This document shows positions 7,581 to 16,229 of a stretch of DNA of 54,246 bases, piece after piece. The translations under genes were made by a program, and so were the position numbers. The first letter of the stretch is position 1. Each line of letters begins with the position of its first letter. The notes beneath the pieces are model-generated. The model had not been told where the DNA came from, did no database searches, and saw nothing but the letters and a program-made list of their open reading frames with translations. The stretch is taken from assembly GCF_002088275.1 (NCBI RefSeq), contig NZ_AQQS01000041.1, positions 1-54,246 on the forward strand, in the 5' to 3' direction. The stretch is from Aurantimonas sp. 22II-16-19i. GTDB taxonomy: Bacteria; Pseudomonadota; Alphaproteobacteria; Rhizobiales; Rhizobiaceae.

Positions 7581-10536
7581 CGGACAGCAACGGGACGGTG
7601 GATTGCGGATCGGCGGAGACTGGTCGCCGGCGCCGCTGAGCGCGCAAAAGGCCGGCCGCTGGCGCGCCGACCTCGCCGGCCTCGCCCAGGAACGGGGCCT
7701 CTCCGGGCTGTCGGCGCTGCTCGCCGGCGACCACCCCGACGCCGCTCGGCTCGCCGCGGTCCTCGATCTGTCGCCGCATCTCGGCGCGCTGATCTTCCGA
7801 AACCCGGAGTGGCTCGAGGAGCTGACGCGGCAGTCCGCCGTGGAACTCGCACGCTCGACGATCGTCGAGGTGTCCAGCCTTCCGGCCGCGCAGGACAGCG
7901 AAAAGGCGGTGATGGCGGCGCTGCGACGGGCGAGGGGCCGCGTCGCCCTGTTCGTCGGCCTTGCCGACGTCTTCGGGGCGCTGACGCCGGACGAGACCAC
8001 CCGCATCCTCTCGGGTTTCGCCGAGGCCGCCGTCGCCGCGGCGCTGCGCTTCTGCCTGCTCGACCTTCACGGCCGGGATAAGATCGTGCTGCCGCATCCG
8101 GGCGAGCCGGAGAAGGGCTCCGGCGTCTTCGTCCTCGGCATGGGCAAGCTCGGAGGGCAGGAGCTCAACTACTCCAGCGACATCGACATCATCGTCCTCT
8201 ACGACGAGCGGCGGGCGCTGACCAAGGATCCGCTGGATGCGCCGGAGACGCTGTCGCGGCTGGTGCGGCGGCTCGCCCGCATCCTCAGCGAGCGCACCGG
8301 CGACGGCTACGTGGCGCGCACCGACCTGCGGCTGCGGCCGGATCCGAGCGCCACGCCGCTGGCGATCTCCACCGCCATGGCGCTCGGCTACTATGAAAGC
8401 TCGGGCCGCGACTGGGAACGGGCGGCGATGATCAAGGCGCGGCCGATCGCCGGCGACGTCGAGGCGGCCGAGGTCTTCCTGAAGGAACTCACCCCCTTCG
8501 TCTGGCGCAAATATCTCGACTTTTCCGCCGTCGCCGCCATCCAGGACATGAAGCAGCGCATCGACCGCCATCGCGGCTTCGACGACATCGGCATCGGCGG
8601 CCACAACGTCAAGCTCGGCCGTGGCGGCATCCGGGAGGTCGAGTTCTTCGCCCAGGCCCAGCAGCTGATCGCCGGCGGGCGGGCCCCGAAGCTGCGCCGG
8701 CGCCGGACCGACGAGGCGCTGGCGGAGCTTGCCGCCGGCGGTTGGATCGACGCCGAGACGGCGGCGGAACTCACCGCCGACTACTGGCTGCTGCGCCGGA
8801 TCGAGCATGCGATCCAGATGGTCGCCGACGAGCAGAGCCACACACTGCCGGAGGATGCCGAGAAGCTGCGCGGCGTTGCCCGGCTGGCCGGCTTTGCCGA
8901 CGAGACGGCGCTCGGCGAGGCCCTGCTGCCCTGCCTGAAGCGGGTCGACCGGCGCTACGGGCGGCTGTTCGGCGGCGAGCGGGACGACAGCCCCGGTCAC
9001 GGCGCCGCCGGCGCCCTGGAGCGCCTGGCGCAATCGGCCGAAGACGACGAGGCCATCGCGGCGATCGCCGCACTCGGCTACGGCCGGCCAGCCGATATCG
9101 CCCGCGTCGTCCATGGCTGGACGCTCGGGCGCTACCGCGCCACCGGCTCGGCCACCGCCAAGGAGCGGCTCGCCGAACTCCTGCCGACGCTGCTCGAGGC
9201 CTTCGGCAAGGCCCATGACCCCGACGCCGCGCTGCTCGCCTTCGACCGGTTTCTCGCCGGTCTGCCGTCGGGCATCCAGTTCTTCTCGCTGATCGCCTCC
9301 AACCCGAAGATCCTGCAGCTTCTCGCCGACATCATCACGGCGGCGCCGGCGCTGCGCGAGACCATCGCGGCCCGCCCGCACGTCTTCGACGCGCTGCTGG
9401 ATCCGGCCTTTCTCGGCGAGGTGCCGGACCGCGATCTTTTGGACGAGCGCCTGTCGGTGTTCATGGGGCTTGCCCGGGACTACGAGGACGCTCTCGCCCG
9501 CCTGCGCATCTTCGCCTCGGAGCAGCGCTTCCTCGTCGGCGCCCGGATGCTGAGCGGCATCGTCGATGCGGGCGAGGCGGGCGCCGCCTTCGCCAACATC
9601 GCCGACGTCGTCTTGAAGGCGACGCTGGATGCTGTCGAGGCCGAGTTCGCGCTCACCTACGGCCGCATTCCCGGCGCCCGGATCGCGCTTCTCGGCATGG
9701 GCCGGCTCGGCAGCCGCGAGCTGACCGCCGGCTCCGACATCGATCTGATCCTGTTCTACGACCACCACCCGGATGCCGAGGCATCCGACGGCGCCCGGCC
9801 GCTGGCGCCCAGCACCTATTTCGCGCGCCTGACCCAGCGCCTGATCGCGGCGATGACGGCGCCGATGCGCGAGGGCGTCCTCTACGATGTCGACTTCCGG
9901 CTGCGGCCGTCGGGCAACAAGGGGCCGCTCGCCACCCATGTCGACGCCTTCCGGCGCTACCAGCAGAACGAGGCGTGGACCTGGGAGCGCATGGCGCTGA
10001 CGCGCTCGCGGGCGGTCTCGGGGGATCCGGCGTTCATCGCCGAGGTCGCGGCGACGATCCGCTCGATCCTCGCCGAGCGGCGCGATCCGGCAGAGGTGAC
10101 GCGGGACGTCGCCGCGATGCGCCAGCGCATCGAGGCCGGCAAGCCGGCATCCGGAGCCCTCGACCTGAAGCTCAGGCCGGGCGGCCTGATCGATCTGGAA
10201 TTTTTGGCGCAATGGGCGCTTCTGACCGGCCGGGCCGATCTCGACCTTCGCGGTGCGCCGACCGCGACGGTGCTTGCCGCCGCCGATTTCGGCGAGGGCG
10301 TCGACGGCGCTGAGCTGGCGCGGGCGATGGATCGCTTCACCCGCATCATCCAGCTCTTGCGGCTGGGGCCGGCCGAGGCGCGCAACCCCGATGACGTGCC
10401 GGAGGGCCTTGCCCGGGCGATCGTTTCGGCCGCGGGTCTCGACGGCTGGTCGGCGCTGGGAGACGCGCTGGAGACGGAAACGGCCCGGGTGCGCGCGGTC
10501 TTCCGGAATGTCCTCGGCGATCCGGAGCCGTCATAG
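7573..10536 (+). CDS. glnE: Bifunctional glutamine synthetase adenylyltransferase / deadenylase GlnE
   Basis: This 987-residue enzyme adenylylates glutamine synthetase to switch it off when nitrogen is plentiful and removes AMP by phosphorolysis when it is scarce, under PII control. Two nucleotidyltransferase domains are visible. The N-terminal deadenylase half carries LGMGKLGGQELNYSSDIDI at about residues 190-207; the C-terminal adenylyltransferase half has LLGMGRLGSRELTAGSDIDL at about 707-726. I chose ATG 7573, which overlaps the kinase gene by eight bases (ATGGATGA) and follows a GGGCGAGG sequence; a longer frame from 7534 overlaps more. The length is near the family norm (about 950-990). 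The overlap suggests coupled translation with the two-component genes. Confidence 0.97.
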   Translation: MDDGQQRDGGLRIGGDWSPAPLSAQKAGRWRADLAGLAQERGLSGLSALLAGDHPDAARLAAVLDLSPHLGALIFRNPEWLEELTRQSAVELARSTIVEVSSLPAAQDSEKAVMAALRRARGRVALFVGLADVFGALTPDETTRILSGFAEAAVAAALRFCLLDLHGRDKIVLPHPGEPEKGSGVFVLGMGKLGGQELNYSSDIDIIVLYDERRALTKDPLDAPETLSRLVRRLARILSERTGDGYVARTDLRLRPDPSATPLAISTAMALGYYESSGRDWERAAMIKARPIAGDVEAAEVFLKELTPFVWRKYLDFSAVAAIQDMKQRIDRHRGFDDIGIGGHNVKLGRGGIREVEFFAQAQQLIAGGRAPKLRRRRTDEALAELAAGGWIDAETAAELTADYWLLRRIEHAIQMVADEQSHTLPEDAEKLRGVARLAGFADETALGEALLPCLKRVDRRYGRLFGGERDDSPGHGAAGALERLAQSAEDDEAIAAIAALGYGRPADIARVVHGWTLGRYRATGSATAKERLAELLPTLLEAFGKAHDPDAALLAFDRFLAGLPSGIQFFSLIASNPKILQLLADIITAAPALRETIAARPHVFDALLDPAFLGEVPDRDLLDERLSVFMGLARDYEDALARLRIFASEQRFLVGARMLSGIVDAGEAGAAFANIADVVLKATLDAVEAEFALTYGRIPGARIALLGMGRLGSRELTAGSDIDLILFYDHHPDAEASDGARPLAPSTYFARLTQRLIAAMTAPMREGVLYDVDFRLRPSGNKGPLATHVDAFRRYQQNEAWTWERMALTRSRAVSGDPAFIAEVAATIRSILAERRDPAEVTRDVAAMRQRIEAGKPASGALDLKLRPGGLIDLEFLAQWALLTGRADLDLRGAPTATVLAAADFGEGVDGAELARAMDRFTRIIQLLRLGPAEARNPDDVPEGLARAIVSAAGLDGWSALGDALETETARVRAVFRNVLGDPEPS

Positions 10537-10660
10537 GTCGATCGGACGGCGTCGTCGGACCGGTGGTCTGGCCGTGTCGGATCGCGCGAGGCGCGACGGG
10601 GTGCCGCGCGGAGTGGGCCCCGCGACTGGCCGCCGCCGCTGTTTCGCCAGGACGCGCCGA

Positions 10661-13075
10661 TCAGGCCGCGGCGCGGCTTTGCTGCTTCTCGGTCCGCTGC
10701 CGGGGGCGCATGTTCGGTGCGAGCGTCGGCTCCTGCGGCCTGTCGATCCGCGCCGCCTCGCGCTTCAGCGGCAGGCGCAGGCTGACCAGGGTTCCGCGCC
10801 CGACCGAAGAGCCGATGCGCAGCCGGCCGCCATGGAGATGGACGAGGGCCTTGGCGATGGCAATGCCGAGGCCGGTGCCGTGGCATTTCGACCGGACCAG
10901 TTCGCTGCCGAGCTGGGCGAAGGGCACGCCGAGCAAGGCGAGGGCCGATTTCGGGATCCCCGGGCCGTCGTCGATGATCGACAGGCACGCCGTGTCGCCG
11001 ACCTGGCGCAGCCGCAGCCCGACCTTGCCGCCCTCGGGGGTGAAGTGCACCGCGTTCGACAGGAGATTGAGGACGGCCTGGGACGTCGCCCGCCGGTCGG
11101 ACATCATCGGCAACGTGTCCGGCACCTCGACGGTCAGGTCGATGCCCTTCTTGCGCGCCAGCGGCTCGATCATCGCGGCGCTGGCACGCACGATCTCGCT
11201 GAACTCGACCTCCTCGGACTTGAGCTCGAGGCGGCCGGATTCGATCGTCGCCATCTGCAGCACGTCGTCGATCATCCGCAGGAGGTGGCTGCCGCTGGTG
11301 TGGATGTCGTCGACATATTCCCCGTATTTCTCGCCGATGCCGCCGAAGATTCGCTGGCGGATGATGTCGGAGAATCCGAGGATGGCGTTCAGCGGTGTGC
11401 GCAGCTCGTGGGACATGTTGGCGAGGAAGGCGGTCTTGGCCCGGGAGGCCCGCTCGGCGCGGTCCTTCTCGGCGATGTAGCGCAGGTTGAGCTCGCTCAG
11501 CTGGTCGGCCTTGCGCTCGGCATCTTCCGTCGCCGCCTCGAGCTTGGCGATGGTGGCGAGGAGCTTCTGGCGGGAATCCTTGGTCAGCGTCTTGTGGTGC
11601 TTGATCTGGGTGATGTCGGTGCCGACCCAGACGGTGCCGCCGTCGGTGGTCAGGCGCTCCGAGATCAGCAGCCAGCGCCCGTCCGGCATCTGCGCCTCGA
11701 CGGCGCTCTCGCCGGCGGCGAGGTTGTCGGCGTCGAGGGCGATCGAGCGGATCGGCCGCCGGGCCTTGCGCAGCACCATGTCGACCGGCGTGCCGGCGAC
11801 GACGTCGGCCTCGTCGAGACCGAAGGTCTTGCGGTAGACCGAGTTGCAGATCACCACCTTGCCGTCGCGATCGCACAGGAGGAAGGTCTCCGAGATGTGC
11901 TCGATGGTGTTCTGGAGACGGTGGTTGGCCTCGTCGGTCTGGCGCACGAGCTCCTTCTGCTCGCTGATGTCGGCGGCGATCCCGATCAGGTGCATGTCGC
12001 CGTCGCTGCCGTGCACGATGTTCGCCCGGCCCCTGATCCAGATGTAGGCGCCATCGGCACGGCGCATGCGGAAGACCTGGTCGAGATGGTCGATCCGCCC
12101 TTCCGCGACGCTGCGGGCGATCTGGAACAGGCCGCCGTCGCTCGGATGCATCAGCGGCGCGATCTCGGCGAAGGACATGATGCCGTCGCGCGGTTCCATC
12201 CCGAGGATCTCGTACATCGAGCGCGACCAGTACATCTGCCCCCGTGCGATGTCCCAGTCCCAGAGCCCGCAGCGGCCGCGCGACAGGGCGATCTCCACCC
12301 GCTGGTGGGTCTCGGCGCAAAGCCCGCTGAAGTCTTCGGCACGGCGCGTCTGGCGGAAATAGGCGTTGAGGACGAGAAGCATGATGGTGCCGGTCAGCGC
12401 GAAGAGCGACACGCTGACGGCGGTCTTCTCGCGCCATTTGGCCAGATAGGCGGCCTGCGGCAGGATCAGGCTGATCCTGCCGTCCTGGCGCGGCAGGTCG
12501 GCGGCAGCGGCGATCGCCATGTCGCCGGTGTAGTGGATGTCGAGGATGCTGCCGCTGGCCTTCGAGCCGAGAAGATCGCGGGGGTCGGCGACGAGATCGT
12601 AGATGCTCGTGCCGATCCTGCTGGCGTCCGTGGGGATCGAGGCCATGACGATACCGTCGCGGTCGGTCACCAGGAGCAGGGCCTCGGCGGGGAGAACGTT
12701 GCCGACGACGAGACCGTCGAGGAAGCTCTGCTGGTCGAACTCGGCGCCGCTGGTCTCGATCAGCTTCAGGCTGGTCGCGATGAGCGCGGTTACGGTGGAG
12801 AGATTCTTCTCGGCGCCGTCGACATAGAGGGAGCGGTCGGCGAGCGTCATGACCAGGCGCGAGGCCGCCAGGGTCAGAAGGAAGAGCAGGACGAGGGTCG
12901 GGATGACCTTGCGGGACACCAGGAAGGTCGGCTCTTGCGATCGGCTCCCGTCAGGTCCGTCGTGATCAGGCCCCCAGAGCGCCGGTTCCGCCCCGGTGCG
13001 TGCCGCACCGGGAAACAGCCCCCGCCATGCAAACACACCTTCCCCGTTCGGTGCGCTGGACGCGTCCGCTCGCAT
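10661..13075 (-). CDS. PAS-domain membrane sensor histidine kinase
   Basis: The 804-residue protein has a long cytoplasmic N-terminal stretch, transmembrane helix 1 at about 56-76 and an extracytoplasmic sensor of about 140 residues. Helix 2 is at about 219-239, and two PAS domains follow (about 262-374, with the GLWDWDI and YIWIRG features, and about 387-494). A coiled coil leads to the HisKA H-box FLANMSHELRTPLNAILGF with His556, then a HATPase domain with NLLSNAVHF, DDGPGIP and GTGLGIAIA. The ATG at 13075 is preceded by GAGGGG; a TTG is directly upstream. It is convergent with glnE and lies downstream of pepN on the same strand. No response regulator is adjacent, so its partner is unknown. 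The gene trio glnE, PAS kinase, pepN is familiar from Rhizobiales. Confidence 0.92.
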   Translation of the reverse strand: MRADASSAPNGEGVFAWRGLFPGAARTGAEPALWGPDHDGPDGSRSQEPTFLVSRKVIPTLVLLFLLTLAASRLVMTLADRSLYVDGAEKNLSTVTALIATSLKLIETSGAEFDQQSFLDGLVVGNVLPAEALLLVTDRDGIVMASIPTDASRIGTSIYDLVADPRDLLGSKASGSILDIHYTGDMAIAAAADLPRQDGRISLILPQAAYLAKWREKTAVSVSLFALTGTIMLLVLNAYFRQTRRAEDFSGLCAETHQRVEIALSRGRCGLWDWDIARGQMYWSRSMYEILGMEPRDGIMSFAEIAPLMHPSDGGLFQIARSVAEGRIDHLDQVFRMRRADGAYIWIRGRANIVHGSDGDMHLIGIAADISEQKELVRQTDEANHRLQNTIEHISETFLLCDRDGKVVICNSVYRKTFGLDEADVVAGTPVDMVLRKARRPIRSIALDADNLAAGESAVEAQMPDGRWLLISERLTTDGGTVWVGTDITQIKHHKTLTKDSRQKLLATIAKLEAATEDAERKADQLSELNLRYIAEKDRAERASRAKTAFLANMSHELRTPLNAILGFSDIIRQRIFGGIGEKYGEYVDDIHTSGSHLLRMIDDVLQMATIESGRLELKSEEVEFSEIVRASAAMIEPLARKKGIDLTVEVPDTLPMMSDRRATSQAVLNLLSNAVHFTPEGGKVGLRLRQVGDTACLSIIDDGPGIPKSALALLGVPFAQLGSELVRSKCHGTGLGIAIAKALVHLHGGRLRIGSSVGRGTLVSLRLPLKREAARIDRPQEPTLAPNMRPRQRTEKQQSRAAA

Positions 13076-13206
13076 CAAAGACCCCTCGTTGCCGCATCAT
13101 CGATCCGGTATCCGCATTACCGAATCGCAATGAATTGATCAGACACGAATCGCCTTGTCCATAGCTGACGGACTCAGGTCGGTAAAATTTTCAATAAGCC
13201 GAACCG

Positions 13207-15867
13207 TTATTTCAACGAACGATCCACAATATCCTGCAGATCTTTGGAAAGCCCTTTTATTTCAGAGAGTTGACGCAAGGTCTGCTCAAGTTGGGAGCGC
13301 CGCCCGCGCTCGAAGCTGCGCCAGGCCCGGAAGGTCGTGGCGATGCGGGCGGAGATCTGCGGGTTGATCCTGTCGAGCGCTGCCAGCTTCTCCGCGACCC
13401 AGCGATAGCCGGCGCCGTCCGGCCGGTGGAAGGCGACCTGGTTGCTGGCGGCGAAGGTGCCGACGAGGGCGCGCACGCGGTTCGGGTTGCGCATGGTGAA
13501 GCGGGGATGCCCGGCGAGCCGGATGACGGTCTCCAGGGCGCCGTTGAAGGGGGCCGCGGCCTGCAGCGCGAACCACTTGTCGAGGACGAGGTCGTCGCCC
13601 TCGAACCGCCGGTAGAAGTCGTCCAGAGCCGCCTCGGTGCTCGCCTCGCCGGGGAACCGATGGGCGAGGATCGCCAGCGCGCCGATCCGGTCGGTCATGT
13701 TGGTCGCGGCCTCGTACTGGGCGAGCGCAGCGGCCGGCTCCTGCCGCGCGGCGGAGAGATAGCCGAGGGCGGCATTGGCGAGGGCGCGGCGGCCGGCGCT
13801 GGCCGCATCGGGCGAGAAGTGGGCGTCGGCGGCGAGACCATGCAGCCGCTCGAACATCGCAAGCCCTCTGGTGCCGATCGCCAGACGCGCCGCGTCGACG
13901 ACCTCGTGGACCCGGTCCGGGTCGACGTCGACGCCGATCTGGCGGGCGATGTCCGCCTCTCCGGGAAGCGCCAGCGCCTGGGCCCGGAACGCCGGGTCGA
14001 GCCCGTCGTCACCGGCCGAGGCGAGCAGCGCCTCGACGACGGCCTCCGAAATGACCGGGGCGGTGTCGCCGAGCGGGCGCCCGGAGGCTTCGGTCAGGGC
14101 GCCGGAGATGAGGTCGTCGAGGGCGCGCCAGCGGTTGAAGAGGTTCGGATCGAGGCGGGCGAGGGCGAGCCTGTCGGCTTCGCCCTGCTCGTGGTCGAGC
14201 GTCACCGGGGCGGAGAAGTCCCGCAGCACCGACAGATAGGGGCGGTCGGGAAGCCCGGTGAAGGTGATGCTCGCCTCGCGGCCGGTGAGGACGATCAGGT
14301 CGTCCTTGAGGCTGGCGCCGCCGCTGACGCTGGCTGCGGCGTCCCGGTCCTCGCCATTGCCGCCGACGAGGCCGAAGCGCACCGGCAGCACCATCGGCTG
14401 GATGCCGGTTCCGGCCGCGCCCGGCACCAGCGACTGGCGCAGCGTCACCACATGGGTGCGCGCCTCGTCGTCCCAGCTCTCGCTCACCGCCAGCGTCGGC
14501 GTGCCGGCCTGCACGTACCAGAGCGCGAATTGCGACAGGTCGATGCCGGCGGCGTCCTCGAAGCAGGCGATGAACTCCTCGATCGTCGCCGCCTCGCCGT
14601 CATGACGCTCGAAGTAGAGATCCATCCCCTTGCGGAAATCGGCCTCGCCGGCGAGGGTCGCGATCATCCGGACGAGCTCGGCGCCCTTGTCGTAGACGGT
14701 CGCCGTGTAGAAGTTGTTGATCTCGCGGTATTCGCCCGGGCGCACCGGGTGCTGCAGCGGGCCCTGGTCCTCGGGAAACTGATGCGCCTTCAGCCGCCGG
14801 ACCGAGCCGATCCGCTGCACCGTGCGCTCGCGCTCGTCGGCGGAGAACTCCTGATCGCGATAGACGGTGAGGCCTTCCTTCAGGCAGAGCTGGAACCAGT
14901 CGCGGCAGGTGATGCGGTTGCCGGTCCAGTTGTGGAAATATTCGTGGGCGATCACCGTCTCGACGCCGGCATAGTCGCCGTCGGTGGCGATGTCCTGGTC
15001 GAGCAGGACGTATTTGTGATTGAAGACGTTGAGGCCCTTGTTCTCCATCGCGCCCATGTTGAAGTCGGCGATGGCGACGACGTTGAAGACGTCGAGGTCG
15101 TATTCGCGGCCGAAGCGCCGCTCGTCCCAGGCCATCGAGCGCTTCAGCGCGTCCATCGCATAGGCCGCCTGGGGCGCGCGGCCCTTTTCGGTGTAGATGC
15201 CGAGGGCGACCCGCCGGCCGCTCATGGTGACGAATTCGTCGGTGAGGAGGTCGAGGTCGCCGGCGACCACGGCGAAGAGATAGGACGGCTTGTTGAACGG
15301 GTCGTCCCAGACGGCGAAGTGGCGGCCGCCTTCGAGATCGCCGGCCTCGACGGGGTTGCCGTTGGACAGGAGGATCGGCGCCGCCGTCCGGTCTGCCTCG
15401 ATCCGCACCCGGTAGGGTGCCAGCACGTCCGGCCGGTCGAGGAAATAGGTGATGCGGCGGAAGCCCTCGGCCTCGCACTGGCTGCACCAGATGCCGTTGG
15501 AGCGGAAGAGGCCCATCAGCTTGGAATTGGCCTCGGGCGCAATGCGTGTCCCGATGGCGAGTTCGAAGCGCCCGCTCTCGGCGAGCCCGGTCACCGTCAG
15601 CTGCTCGGGCGTCGCCACGTAGCGGGACGGGGACAGCGTCTCGCCGTCGAGGGCGAGGCTCTCGAGGATCAGCTCGTCGCCGTCGAGGACGAGCGGCGCA
15701 TCCGCCGCGACGCCGGCGCGGCGCTCCAGCGTCAGCGTCGTGGCAATCTCCGCATGGCCTTCGAACAGCATCAGCGTCATGTCGACGCCATGGAGGACGA
15801 AATCGGTCGGCCGGTAGTCGGCGAGCTTCACGGTCTGGCCGTCTTCGGTGCGCTGCATGATCGTCAT
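13207..15867 (-). CDS. pepN: Aminopeptidase N (M1 family zinc metallopeptidase)
   Basis: The 886-residue protein removes N-terminal amino acids from peptides in the cytoplasm. The M1 hallmarks are clear: the exopeptidase motif GAMENKG at residues 272-278 and the zinc site HEYFH (His308, Glu309, His312) with the third ligand Glu331 in LKEGLTVYRD. The following region ends in a long helical C-terminal domain, as in the bacterial PepN subgroup (about 870-890 residues). The first ATG is at 15867; another in-frame ATG three codons on (MQRTEDG) is equally possible. It is divergent from the molybdenum hydroxylase gene and lies about 130 bases upstream of the PAS kinase. Confidence 0.97.
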   Translation of the reverse strand: MTIMQRTEDGQTVKLADYRPTDFVLHGVDMTLMLFEGHAEIATTLTLERRAGVAADAPLVLDGDELILESLALDGETLSPSRYVATPEQLTVTGLAESGRFELAIGTRIAPEANSKLMGLFRSNGIWCSQCEAEGFRRITYFLDRPDVLAPYRVRIEADRTAAPILLSNGNPVEAGDLEGGRHFAVWDDPFNKPSYLFAVVAGDLDLLTDEFVTMSGRRVALGIYTEKGRAPQAAYAMDALKRSMAWDERRFGREYDLDVFNVVAIADFNMGAMENKGLNVFNHKYVLLDQDIATDGDYAGVETVIAHEYFHNWTGNRITCRDWFQLCLKEGLTVYRDQEFSADERERTVQRIGSVRRLKAHQFPEDQGPLQHPVRPGEYREINNFYTATVYDKGAELVRMIATLAGEADFRKGMDLYFERHDGEAATIEEFIACFEDAAGIDLSQFALWYVQAGTPTLAVSESWDDEARTHVVTLRQSLVPGAAGTGIQPMVLPVRFGLVGGNGEDRDAAASVSGGASLKDDLIVLTGREASITFTGLPDRPYLSVLRDFSAPVTLDHEQGEADRLALARLDPNLFNRWRALDDLISGALTEASGRPLGDTAPVISEAVVEALLASAGDDGLDPAFRAQALALPGEADIARQIGVDVDPDRVHEVVDAARLAIGTRGLAMFERLHGLAADAHFSPDAASAGRRALANAALGYLSAARQEPAAALAQYEAATNMTDRIGALAILAHRFPGEASTEAALDDFYRRFEGDDLVLDKWFALQAAAPFNGALETVIRLAGHPRFTMRNPNRVRALVGTFAASNQVAFHRPDGAGYRWVAEKLAALDRINPQISARIATTFRAWRSFERGRRSQLEQTLRQLSEIKGLSKDLQDIVDRSLK

Positions 15868-16229
15868 CCTCGTTGTCCGGCCCGGTGTCTCGTCCGGAAT
15901 CTGGCCCTGTGGCTGGCCGAGTGGCGGGCTCCGCGTCCGGCGCAGTGCGCGGCGCGTCGTCCGGTGCGTCTTCTGCTATCGCCCGCAATGGCCTGCGTCG
16001 CGCCGGCTTGCAAGTGCTGCGAGAGGATGGCAGCCGGCCGCGACGGCCGTCGACCGGGCCGCGCGGCATCATTGTTGGCAGCAATGCACTCGACGCCGTT
16101 CGTCCGTCGCAATAAGTGTTATCCTCGTTCGCCCGTCGAAGTGTGTTCCACGCCGAGCCGATGGGCAAGCGTCCGCCAGCCAGTTGCCGACGCAGGCACC
16201 CTTAGCCATCGTCGCCGGAGAGTTCGACA
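15868..16229. other. Divergent intergenic region, pepN / molybdenum hydroxylase
   Basis: These 362 bases should hold the promoters of both neighbours, but I see no convincing -35/-10 pair, repeat or RNA gene. Open frames here on both strands are Arg/Ala-rich and look like by-products of the high GC content. Confidence 0.4.

Noticed and set aside
15864-16115. Two short frames of about 80 codons in the pepN / molybdenum hydroxylase gap
   Set aside because: Both are composed mainly of Arg, Ala, Ser and Gly, face each other on opposite strands, lack good ribosome sites and show no protein features.
14600-16168. Long frame overlapping the pepN start in another phase
   Set aside because: It is Arg/Pro/Ala-rich and runs along pepN in a shifted phase; the pepN frame carries all M1 motifs.
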